Source: Naematelia aurantialba
Taxonomy: Eukaryota > Basidiomycota > Tremellomycetes > Tremellales > Naemateliaceae
DNA length: 64,000 bases
Assembly: GCA_021527695.1 (NCBI GenBank)
Contig: JAKFAO010000001.1
Span: 372,001 to 436,000, forward strand
Direction: 5' to 3'
The notes beneath the pieces were generated by a model, which was not told where the DNA came from, did not search any database, and saw nothing but the letters and a program-made list of their open reading frames with translations. This document shows, in pieces, positions 1 to 10,224 of this stretch; the stretch's first letter is position 1, and the number at the start of each line of letters is the position of its first letter. The position numbers were made by a program, and so were the translations under genes.

Positions 1-1548
1 GAGGAGCGGGAAGTTTAGGGATAAGGCTCTCCGGGTCGATGTTGAGCTTGACACGACGAGTGCGGGGAGCGAGGTACAGATCGAGACATCGCTCAAACTT
101 CTCCTGCACCATGTTGCGATAGCCTGGTACTTGACGCAGAGCTTGGTATTTCTGAGGCAAGAAGTCCTCCTTTCGGTCCTCCTTGTCCAGTTCCTCCCAT
201 TCCTTCTTCTCCTGCTCAGTGGGGAGGTACTCTTCAGGGGGATTGTACGACTCTTTGGTCTTTGGGGGCGGTAGCTGTGGTGCGGGCATGTACATGGCGT
301 GTTCGACGTTGGGCTTGTCCGCGTCCGACCAGATAGCGTATACTGCCGGTTTGGTCGCTCGAGGAGCATTCGGCACGATACGGCCCTCCCTGATCGCCTT
401 GACGATCTTCATCACCTGCGAGAGTCAGCGACGAAAGTTGGAAGATTGCGGTGCTTGCCTTTTTGTGCTCCCATTTGGACGGGACGAAGCGCCGTTTTGG
501 CTCAGGCGCTGCACTCAGGGGCACCTGCCTCTCCATCCCCTTGCCAGTGAACCACTCGATGGTCGGTTGGTACGGATCGTAGTCGGCGTCTGGGTTTTCG
601 GCCCGCTCTAGTCTGCGAATAATATCCAGCTCTTTGTCGGTGAGCTGCACCTGTTGTTGCAGCGCCTTGTCCTCGACCGAGGTCCAAGCGTTGGGGTCTT
701 CGACGTTGGACAGGAACTTGTCCAGCTCGTCGCCTTTGGCAGGACGGAAGATCTTCCGACCGTTCACGTCGTATCCAATGTGTGGGAGATCATCGTACCA
801 CTCCATTGGGATGTTCCCAACGGTGTTGGGATTCTATAAACTCGGTAAGCCTCACCACCTACTCCTGCGCGGAACCACTCACATCTTCAGTACTGCTCTC
901 ACTGCCGTAACCAGCTTCCACATCCTCATATTCTCGCTTATATCCTCCAGGCACGAGTTTGCTAGGTCGAAGAACACCAGTCCCATCTTTCGCTCGAGAG
1001 ATCTTCCCTTCCGCGCCGATGCTGTCGTCGGGCTTGATCGAATTTTGGGTGATGAGCCTCGAGAGCTTCTCGTCGGTGGTGAGGCGTTTGCTCGAGGATG
1101 AAGGCGATGGAGGCACGGATGTCGATGGTGAGGAGCCGTACATGTTGTCGATATCTGAAGAGTTGTATCCCGACTCGGAGCCGCTGTCCTCCTGATCGAC
1201 AAGCTCGTCCCCACTTGCACTCTCGTCGTCTCCGTTCTCTCTGTCTTCATCGTCTTCTTCCTGATCCCCATCTTCTTCGCCTTCTGAACCGCTGTCCAGC
1301 TCAGGGAACTCGTCTTCGTCATCTTCATCTTCATCTTCATCCTCGTCCGCTTCGTCTCCGCTGAGATCAAAGCCATCTCCCTCGACGTCAAATTCGCCAG
1401 CCGCGCTGTCTCCGTCCTGGTCGATCACCTCAGCTTCGCGCTTCTTGCTCGGCTGCGAGGCCGCAGGCAAGCGTGAAGGGCCGGCATGACCGTTCGAGCT
1501 TCCCACAGCAGCCCGAGAACCACTGGCTGCTGACGAACGAGCGACCAT
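1..1548 (-). CDS. ERB1: Ribosome biogenesis protein Erb1/BOP1, N-terminal part (cut by left edge)
   Basis: Erb1 (BOP1) is a nucleolar factor of the PeBoW/Nop7 complex, needed for 27S pre-rRNA processing and 60S assembly. The start is the ATG at 1546-1548 (MVARSSAAS), not the longer open frame upstream. Exon 1 (883-1548) encodes a basic leader then a long Asp/Glu-rich stretch, as usual for the family. Exon 2 (459-833) carries the BOP1NT signature [20 protein letters not shown]. Exon 3 (from 415 down) continues the BOP1NT domain to [14 protein letters not shown] at the window edge. The intron at 416-458 has a GC-AG border (AAG/GCAAGC ... CTCGCAG). The C-terminal WD40 propeller lies outside the window. 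The family is certain; the gene is partial only because of the window. Confidence 0.93.
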
Positions 1549-1854
1549 AATGGCACGAGAAGCAGAGTCAATGAACAGGAGCCTTGAATGCACGACTGTT
1601 GTCGCCAGCTGCAAAATCTCAAAATCTCGACGACCTCCACCGGGGATCCAACTGCCACAAACGGGTATTTTCCATAACTCCGACCCCTTGATGTGGAGAC
1701 CCCGCATTATCTTACGGTGGAGGTTGTCCGTGCGATGACGACTGAAGAGTAGTAGTGATCACCTGCCACATCGGTTTGTTGACAGTGTACGAGTTTGACA
1801 GGAGTACAAGTCAGTTCCCGCAAGCACTTCTAGGCTACAACTAGCAGGATAAAT
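1549..1854. promoter_or_regulatory. Divergent promoter region ERB1 / DUF3140 gene
   Basis: About 300 bases between two divergent start codons. It must hold both 5' UTRs and both promoters. I see no clear TATA box or repeated motif. Confidence 0.4.
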
Positions 1855-3213
1855 ATGGTCAAAGACAGCGCCGAGGTCGTCGAGGAGTTCAATGGTCGGT
1901 CCGTGTGCCTGTGGACCCGCCGCTGAAACTGACAAGGAGCCACAGAGATCGTCAACATGACGGCGGATGCTCGTGTTTCCGCCTTCTATTTGGTTCACTG
2001 TTGACAGTTTTCCCAGGAACTGGAAGCATTTCTCAAAACTGAGGAATCTCGGAGCACCGGCTGGTCGAAGGACGATGGGTCGGGCGAGTCGATAGGCCAC
2101 GAGTCGGGGCGCAAAATCGTCGATATCCTCAAACGCAACCCCGACAAGGTACGTCTCTCCACTCCTCGATTCCCTCTAGCACCGTCCCGGGCGTCCGCTG
2201 GCAATCCCAGTCTTGACTCCACGTTGCCTGCGGTTGGAAGTCATGGTGTTGACGCGACACCCCGCAGGATCCAAGCAAGTACACGGATGAAGACAAAGAC
2301 CACATGCGCAGAGTCGTGTCGTACTGCAAGCGCCACCTCGCGCAGGAAGAGCGCCTGAAGCAGGCGAAGAGCCCTGAAGAGCTCGAGAAGACCAAGAGCA
2401 CCAGGAGTCTGAAGAACTGGGTGAGTGCCTTTGGGGTGGGGGTTTTGTGTCTGTGTTAATATCCTCAGGGGCATGATCCGATGAAGACGCTCAAGGGTAC
2501 GCCGGCATCCAAGGTCAAGCCACAGTCAAAGGGCAAACCGCGCTCAACCGCAAAGCCAGCCTCGAAGGGCAAACCGCGCTCAACCACAAAGCCAACGTCT
2601 CAGGGCAAGCCAGAGGGCAAGCCGCACTCAACCACAAAGCCAACGTCTCAGGGCAAGCCAACATCGAAGGGCAAGCCGGTATCGAAGGGCAAGCCGGCGT
2701 CGGAAGGCAAGCCGGCATCGACAGCTAAACCAGCGTCCAAGGGAAGACCGGCACCCACTAAAGCCGACACCAAAAATGGCCACGAGGACACTGGCGACCC
2801 GGTGCTGGAGAAGGACAAAGCGGGGTCCCAGGAGGAAGTTATGCCGGCAAAGAAGAGTGCGGATGCCGCCGCGACAGGAGAGAAGAGGGAGGCTGAGCCG
2901 GATGAGCCTCCCCAGCCTGCCAAGGGGGCAGAGGGCGAGGTGATTGCAAAGGCGGAGAAGCCGGTGTCCAAGAAGCACAAGTACGCGCCATCCCTTCTAC
3001 CGTCTACCGTCTACCGTCTACCGTTTACCATCTAACGTCTAACGTCCTACCCTTTCATATACGTACCGTGGTGGCGCTGACTCGCCGCCACAACTTTTAC
3101 CGGCCGTTCCTGGAGACAACGACGCTGATGGCACGACTCCCAGGACGCAGAAACCGCCCAGTGAGGGAACGCGGAAACCTCCGAGTCGCGGCGCCAAGGC
3201 TCAACATGCCTGA
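1855..3213 (+). CDS. DUF3140 domain protein with Lys-Pro-rich repeat tail
   Basis: The role of DUF3140 is unknown; small members occur in bacteria and fungi. I place six exons at 1855-1894, 1946-1974, 2017-2148, 2268-2420, 2469-2980 and 3144-3213. The core reads EIVNMTADARELEAFLKTEE, then GHESGRKIVDILKRN, then HMRRVVSYCKRHLAQ, ending in LKNWGHDPMK, which is the family pattern. The core fills about residues 10-125. After it comes a tail of about 165 residues that begins with imperfect S-K-G-K-P / S-T-T-K-P repeats and then turns acidic and Ala-rich. The tail resembles linker-histone or AlgP-like basic tails in composition only. The last exon (QKPPSEGTRKPPSRG..) restores a basic end; reading straight through its donor at 2981 would give a short false C-terminus. 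DNA binding is a guess from charge. Confidence 0.85.
2497..2760 (+). repeat. Coding tandem repeat, S-K-G-K-P type
   Basis: Imperfect 15-bp unit family (TCNAAGGGCAAGCCG and the ACCACAAAGCCA variant) coding for SKGKP, STTKP, SQGKP, SEGKP and STAKP. At least a dozen units, lying only in the tail of the DUF3140 gene. Third-position changes between units suggest the array is not brand new. Confidence 0.8.
2998..3052 (+). repeat. Intronic short tandem repeat (ctaccgt)
   Basis: Four near-perfect copies of CTACCGT followed by diverged TTTACCAT, CTAACGT, CTAACGT and CCTACC copies. They lie inside the last intron of the DUF3140 gene (2981-3143) and the later copies contain CTAAC, a good branch-point match. 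Confidence 0.7.
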
Positions 3214-3647
3214 CCATATGCGCCAAGCTCAATGACCTATCTCGACGAGCCACCTATCTCGATAACTCATCTTGACGCCCAGCTTGTCCCGTCTCACCGC
3301 GTCGTGCTGAATCGCGTCCCGGGATTTGGCTGGAAATCCCTGTATAGTCAAAGTAAAGTAATAGCTGTCTCCACATCAACACCCTTGTGTAGTTCAAGTA
3401 GGTACCAGCACTGAGAGAGGTTGTACGCCGCAGGAAGAGAGTGAAGATACAAATCAACACGGATAGTATTCTGATCATACATACACCGGCATGGATCCAC
3501 TCATCTCGATGGATCGACTCATCTCGATGGATCGACTCATCTCGCTGGATCGTCACACTGCTATGCATGTATCCTACATCTCGTTCATTTCGTTGATGTC
3601 ATGCTCGATTGATTCGGCTTTTTCACACTCGAACCCACGATCCCGCC
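3214..3647. other. Convergent intergenic region with 18-bp repeat
   Basis: Region between the ends of the DUF3140 gene (+) and the M13 peptidase (-). It should hold both 3' ends. It contains the tandem repeat at 3493-3546. No gene seen. Confidence 0.5.
3493..3546 (+). repeat. 18-bp tandem repeat, three copies
   Basis: Three adjacent copies of ggatcSactcatctcgMt at 3493, 3511 and 3529 with only two mismatches, followed by a partial fourth (ggatcg). A looser relative (ctatctcgataactcatc) lies near 3254-3272. Confidence 0.85.
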
Positions 3648-6600
3648 TCACCACAGCTCGCATCGGTCTTTCGCGGGCGGCGGGTACATCTACCATCAAG
3701 CATCAGCACCTTGCCACACCGCCCTTTGCCCTCGTCACGCGCTTCTCCCATGGCTCCTCGTGCCTGCGACGTATCTCGTATCTCGTACCTCGCCCTCACT
3801 CACCTTGTCACCCTTCTTACACTGGAAGGCCTCGCTAAACGCATCAAAGTTCCTAAGTGTCCCCGTCGCTCGCCAGAAATTCGGGCTGTGCGGGTCCGTC
3901 CTCACGCGGCTCACAGCGCTCTCGGGACGCATGAGGCTTGCCCAGATGTGCGCGTACGCGAGGAAAAACAGCTGTTCTTGGGAAAAGTCTAGGCCGGGAA
4001 GGACGAGCTGTGCAGAGGAAGCACCCAGGGAGGTCTTCCATGCGGAATAGGCTTGCGCGAGACCCCAGTCTGCGATGTCTGCCATCCTCTCAGCACGAGC
4101 CCCAAAGCTTACCACCCAGAACAGGGACAGAGATGGAAACAAAGATTCTCGACGTACCTTCCCCATTGGTCAAGTTGCCATTGACGTGGACCTTGGTCCC
4201 GTTTGCATCCTTGACATAGTACGTGCTGTACAATCTAGCGATGCACTGTGCCCGCTCATTGAACGCCTCGACTGTGCTGTTGGTCCACCAATCGGTCAGT
4301 CGGCCTGTGAGTGGATCAGCTCAGTGTTCATACAAGCAGGCCGGATATGCAAGGAGGAAACGGCGTACCCTTTTCGTCAAACTGCGCCCCGGTGTTGTCG
4401 AATGCGTGGGTCAACTCGTGCGCCACCACCGCACCGAAAGCACCGTACTTGAGGTACGATGGCCAAGAATGCAAGTAGAATGGTGACTGCATGATCCCCG
4501 CAGGGAACACGATCTCGCCGTCAAATGGCTCGTAGTACGCATTGACAACTACGCCGCGTGTGAGCTCCTAAGACCGTATCAAGACAACATGGGAGACCGT
4601 GGCAACGCACTCTGCGGCGGCATCTCCGTCTGTTCATCATTAGCACTTATGGGAGATTCAGAAGTCACAGGGACTCACGATAAAGGTCCTCCTGTCCCTA
4701 GCCTTGCCAAGCATGCCCCACGTCCTAGATTCCTCCACCATGGTCGACCTCAGCATATTGCCAAAGTGGTCCCCTTCTTCAATCTCAAGTCTGGCATACC
4801 ACCCCGCCAGGCTCTCGGGATTCATCGTGTCGGGCATTGTGGGGTAGCCGACCTTGGGTAAGATGGTATCGGCCTTCTTCTGAGCAGCCTTGTACGATGG
4901 CTTGTCCATCCATGAGATATGTGGTAGGCGCTCATGGAAGGCTTGTACGATGGCTAACCGATTCTTTCAGCTCTCGAACGGTTTGATTTAGCATAAAAAT
5001 GCAATACTCACATCGAATGATGTTTTCTCCATCTTCCTTTGCTTCGGCACTGAATGCCTCTTTGACAAATTCGCGACCAGCAATGAACCCGATTGTAGAG
5101 TCGACGACGGCAAGGCAAACATCCTGCCTGTTCTCCTCTGTTCCCTTCTTGATCCCCCGTAACACCTCTTGCAAGCGCCTCACCTCCGCTCGGACTCCAA
5201 CCTTGGGTCCCAGTGCACCTGCGTATCCCAAAGCCAATCGAATCACCAAGTAACCCGAGAGCACGTAGTCTGGAGTGGCGTCCACGATCTCCGACACCGA
5301 CTTTAGGTAAGGCGGGTACGTGACTGTGATGTTTTCAGGATAGACGCGGGGCGCAAAAGTCGACAAGAAGGTTGGAACGTCGAGGAACGACAGGGCGCTG
5401 TCGACTTGGCCGGTTTTGTAGAAATTGTACGCGTATTTGGGGTTGGACAGTCGCTCGGGCTGTGCGCCAGCTCGAATGAGCTCACGCTCAAGGTGAAGCA
5501 CCTTTGCAGCCAATTTATCCATCCGCTCATCAAGAGGCAGGTCTTTCGAATCGCCTCCGCCGGGGTCCTTATCCTTGCCACCTCCCTTGTCTCCATCATC
5601 ATCTCCGGGCCATGGCCACGGCCATCCCTTGGACTCGGATTTGACGTCGTCTTTGAGGAATGCCTCCAGATCTCCAACCAGATCTCGCCCAAGTTGAGAT
5701 GCTTGGGTGTTAGAAGCAACGTCGATCAGTATGCCTTTGATCACCGAGTGGTACAAGTCGAGGATGGGCTTCTCTTCATAATATTCCTTACTTGGAAGTC
5801 CGCCTGGTGTCTGGTAGAGATACAGAGCCTGCACCTGGGGATCGGGGCCGGCAGCATCGCCTTCTATGTCAAAGGCGACGAGGGCGTTGATACCTAACAA
5901 GGTTAGCCTTCATGCAGAATTCCGAGCAGCGGAAGCCTCACCTCGAGAAGCAAGGTACGAAAGCGCCTTGGTGATCGATTTAGATCTCTCTGATTTGACG
6001 ACATTGTGAAGTGATTCGGAAGCTGCAAATGCAGACGCTTCAGGGGGCGAGGGGGTTGGCAGTTGTTTGGCCGGTCGGCCTGACTCGGCTGTAGCCAGGT
6101 GTGTTGGGAGCTCGTAGTGATCAGAGTACAATCCGGTCCATTCGCTCGACAGGTTTGCAGGGTTATCATCCGGTGCCGGATTGAGGTCGAACGGACCGAT
6201 GGTATCCAATATGAAGTCTGCCAACGGCACGAATGGCTCGAGCCCGACTTTGTTGAGCTGGTCCTGCGACTCGTCAGTCGGAAGCCTTGCCTCTCGACTT
6301 CATCTGCAACCTACGATGCCCATGCAGGAGTCGTAGACCGCCTTGAGCTTGTGTAGGTTGTCTTCGTCGGCCGACGAAACAGCATCTGCGCGTTTGGCCG
6401 GGATGGCTTGAATCACTTTGGCAACGATCGCCTGTCATGCCCTTCCATCAGCCTGTGCAAATGAGAGGCACTTTCAGATCACATACCTTGTTGCCATCTC
6501 TGACTTGCTCAAAGGACCCATATGAGCCTCGGTCCGCTGGGATCGAATTGGCGGCCAGCCATCCGCCGGCTAAGGCAGTCAGGATGGCTCCCATTGTGGA

Positions 6601-7172
6601 CTTCAAAGTCCGAGGACATACAGGCAAATTCGTAGAAATCGTCACAGGGATCGACAGATGTGTTGATTCTGCTCAAGATGTTTGCCGCGAGAGTGACGCA
6701 TTCTGCCGTCAAGCAGACATCCTGCAATACCCATGTCAGTCAAGTCTGCACCGAGAGCGGGGTAGACACATTTGTCACTCACGGCAGAGGGCTTGCCGGT
6801 AGGCGCTGCAGGGATGGTGGTCGTCGCTGTCGCCCATTGAGTCTTGGTCACTGTCTCTGTCCCTCCTTCTCCACCATCATGTTCGTGTTTCGCCCTTTCC
6901 CTCCTCAAGGTCCCTTCGGCACCGGCAAAGAGACCTATAAACGTCGACATGAGCAAGAGGAGCAGGATCGCGCCGACTCCCAGCACTTTCTCGAGGTTCG
7001 TGAGTGGGCGAGAGGGGTGCGTGAGGGCATGGAGGAAGCCTTGGTCTTGCTCGTTGCGGCGATCATGCGCAAGCAGAGGGGCGGACTCTGCACAGCAAGG
7101 TCAGCAGGAGCAAGTGGGAGCAACGACAGCTTGAGACGCACCTTCGTCCGTAGAGGGGCGCGGGTTGGCCAT
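3648..7172 (-). CDS. M13 family zinc metallopeptidase (neprilysin / endothelin-converting-enzyme type)
   Basis: Type II membrane endopeptidase. Start is the ATG at 7170-7172 ([10 protein letters not shown]), followed after the first intron (donor GTGCGT) by a Leu-rich anchor at about residues 48-68 and a Ser/Thr-rich stem. The ectodomain opens with the family Cys motif and [13 protein letters not shown]. The zinc site is HELTH (4406-4420) within [21 protein letters not shown]; the third ligand is in NGEDIADWGL, rebuilt across an intron whose acceptor is GATGGCAG. The last exon adds 13 codons and ends CELW, the C-x-x-W end of M13 enzymes. An Asp/Gly/Lys low-complexity insert sits near 5560-5640. 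Many introns of about 50-60 nt. Likely acts at a secretory membrane or outside the cell on peptides; the substrate is unknown. Confidence 0.93.
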
Positions 7173-7914
7173 GGTTGTCAAACCTCTCCTTGTCCAAGAG
7201 ACAAGTCGGGCGGTGACAAGTCGAGAAGGTGGAATTGACCTGGTAAAGAAGGGAAGGAATACGCGTCGAAAGGAAAGAGTGGTCGTTGTGGCGACGTGCG
7301 CGTCACTGCCGGTTATATCCGGGGGAGCCACACTGCTGTCACTGCTGGCTGGGTCACTGCGGTCTGCGGTGTGCTCCAAGTAAGTAGCTTCGAGACTGGA
7401 GGCTCTGAGCGATGCCAGCTGGGGGAGCTCATCGGGCCATTAACAGGTCTCCAAGGTAACAGGTGTGACAAGGCGCGGGGAGGCAACCGTCGTCTGGCGT
7501 CAGGCGCCTGTTCGGCGATCCCATTGGAACAGTGATCTGCGCGTACCCGGCGCCTCTGCATGACCTCGCCGGCGAGTCTCCCCATGCATGTATTTTGAGC
7601 TCTCTCTACCTGATGTCGCATAGCTAGCTGCGGTCCTTTGAGCTAATTACGTGCATATACTCGTACAGACACAGACAGCGCTGCATGAGAACACGCCTGT
7701 TGACGGCGTTCCGGATGTCGTTCTGCGTCTCTGCGTCACACCATGACACTCTCCTTACTCCATTCTTCCTCTTCCACTGCCGTGCTCTCTTTACTCGCCG
7801 TCAGTTATAGTTAGAACCTCCCAGTCGTATCTAGCAGGACAGTTGTAGACTGTCCCAGGGCAGCCAGCCCCGCGGTGACGAGTCGGGCCTATCTGCAATT
7901 CGATAGCGGCAACG
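7173..7914. promoter_or_regulatory. Divergent promoter region, M13 peptidase / orphan gene
   Basis: About 740 bases between divergent starts. C/T-rich stretches occur near 7740-7790, upstream of the plus-strand gene. No convincing gene or RNA is visible. Confidence 0.35.
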
Positions 7915-9846
7915 ATGCCCCGGCCCAGCAGGACCCCCTCCACTACCTCTTCCACCCCCATCCTGATCATCCGACTATTGCCTCCAACCAAGAACTCTCA
8001 GCTTTCAATCGACTCCCATTACAACAGAACACACTACTACCTCTTCACAGCGTCATCCACCGAAATGAAGACGATCGCCTCCACCTCGCTTGATCACGGC
8101 GTTCAACCAGCTATCCGCTCCGCGACAGACGAGATCCACAAGCAGGTGGATGTGAGAAACGTAGAAGGAGCAGCCGACGTTACGCCTAGCCAAATCAGAC
8201 TGCGGCAGGCGCTAGAGTCGGATGGACGCAACCGTTCGAGGAGCTCCCACCACCCAGCTCACGCGGGGGAGGACAGCGGTGGCGAGTCTGACGTGACGGT
8301 CAAGCCTGAAGCGAGAGCGAGACCCCGCCGAGCACCTATCATCACTGGCTGGGCCGACTTGAACCCATTGGACCCAGCGTCGGTCGCGGCATTCCACAAT
8401 TGGTTTTGGGCCAAGGCGGCATTAGACGCGTCCTTGGAACAGCAAGATAGCGATGATGAGAGTGACAACCTGGAGGCCAACGACAAGTCGAGGCGTGCTT
8501 CGTCAAGTCGCCGGAGGAGCGCACAATCTGCCGGTCGGGGCTGGCATATCGGCGTCTTCCGGCCGAGGCGACTGAAGTCAATGAGAAACATACCCCCGCT
8601 ACGGCAGGTAAATCCGGAAGAGGACCTCGTGATCCCAGATGACGCGGATCTGCAAAAACGTGGGTCTCAGCATCAGCGTGCGATGACTCACCACTGACTG
8701 AGACTAGCCACAGATGCACCCTCACACCGGCTCTTGCACCAGACTCCCCAAGACTGGAGGAGCCTGTTGTTGTCACGAGCTCACACCATGGCGTTGAGAG
8801 GAGAGCGAAAACAGTTGCACTCACTGGGATATCAACCGGCCGTTCCGGGACCACTGGGACTTCCGGGACGAGAAATGGGCGACTCTGGACACTCCTTGTT
8901 GCCAGGACAGCGGGCGGGTACGGGACACATATTCAGGTCCTCAGATGACCTCGTGCCGCGGCCCTTACCCAGCCCCGTTTGGCTCTACAGGCCACCCCAA
9001 GCTCGCCAGGATGATGGTCAAGTTGACGCCACCCACACTTCGGGCCCCGGACATCTCGTGGACGTAGGTGATCACTTCCCCCCCGAGTCGCCGCTGTTGA
9101 ACAACCCATTCGAATGGGCATCCTCTGCTGCCGAGACGCGGTCGCGGTCCAACCCTCACCCATTTGAGTTTTTGTTCTCTCCAGCTCCAATTCAAATGCA
9201 GTACAACCCCTACGCCACCCTATCTGAACTGGCATCCGACGATCTCTCGGGGCCCGGAGTACGAGAACCGCCGCTCAACCCCATCCCGAACCTATTCGAA
9301 TTGGCGTTGAGCAAGCAGTCGGAATTCAGCAAGCAGCTGGCAATCAGAAAGCAGTCGAAGTTCAGGCAGCAGTCGGCATTCAGCAAGGAGTCGGGGGCCA
9401 TCAAGCAGACGGGGTCCAGCATGCAGTCGGGATTCAACGAGCTACCGGGATACGTCGAGCCGTCCGGATTGCGCGACTCGCCGCTCGGCCTTAATGCCAC
9501 CCCATTCAGCTCGACTTGCAATTACCCAGCGTTGTCGTGGCTGACGGACGCACCGAGTCGACCGTCTTCGCCGTGGTCCACGCCGCCAACGCCCATACCG
9601 CACAATGCACGGAGCGACCGCAGACCGGACATGTCTCGGATCCATCGAGCGGCCAGTGCGTCGCCTGGACTCGTCGAATTCGAGGTGTACATGAGTATTG
9701 TGAATTCCAGTGACGGGGTCGAGCCAGAGTCGGACCCGGACACGTGTAGTACCATCACCACGCACGGTGTCGAGCAAGAGTCAGTGTCCGGTCCAGCTGC
9801 GACGCCGGCGTCAGTCTCTCAGACAGCAGTGGCGGACGATACGTAA
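7915..9846 (+). CDS. Unrecognised low-complexity protein with KQS repeats
   Basis: I do not recognise this protein. Exon 1 runs from an ATG at 7915 (or the in-frame ATG at 8065, MKTIASTS) to a donor near 8660 (AAC/GTGGGT). The acceptor ACTAG near 8707 joins in frame to PTDAPSHRLLHQ. The first half is charged, with one ordered-looking stretch, ITGWADLNPLDPASVAAFHN, and a basic segment SRRRSAQ. The second half is Pro/Ser/Gln-rich with a run of about eight units of roughly six residues of the type KQSxFS or KQSGFN at 9310-9440. No signal peptide or membrane segment. It is likely disordered and could be a regulator. Function unknown. Confidence 0.6.
9310..9440 (+). repeat. Coding repeat of KQS hexamers
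   Basis: An 18-bp-like unit built on (C/A)AGCAGTCGGNATTCAGC occurs several times with drift and codes for AFSKQS/EFSKQL/KFRQQS/GFNELP-like steps. Confidence 0.65.
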
Positions 9847-10224
9847 GGTCGTGTCGGCCTCTGCGAAAGCCTTCATCAAGTCGTGAAGTGTGGGAGATAT
9901 GCTCGCTGCGAGGCGGATCAGTGATCAGTGGATGATCACGAGTTTGCCCACTGTAGTTTTGCTTCTGCTTTTTTGCTATTTCTGCTTTTCATGTTCAGGT
10001 GATTAGGTCCTACGAGTTGAGGACAACAAATGCCATACTATAGTCGAGCCCTGTCACTGTATGTATTGTCGAATGTCGACTGTGCGACGAGGCTGAGGCC
10101 GCAGGACTGATATAAAGTTGCATGCGTCATGAAATCGGCAACGACTACCTACCTTGTACGCGTCGACTACGGTTGCTTAGTCGCTGGTGGGAGAATAGAG
10201 TAATAGTGTACACCGCATAACAAA
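9847..10224. other. Convergent intergenic region
   Basis: Lies between the stop of the orphan gene (+) and the stop of the M1 peptidase (-). AT-richer than its neighbours, with T-rich stretches near 9955-9990 that fit 3' ends. No gene seen. Confidence 0.4.

Noticed and set aside
2981..3035. DUF3140 protein ending SLLPSTVYRLPFTI
   Set aside because: The segment starts with a GTACGC donor and is a low-complexity repeat; splicing to 3144 gives a basic end consistent with the tail.
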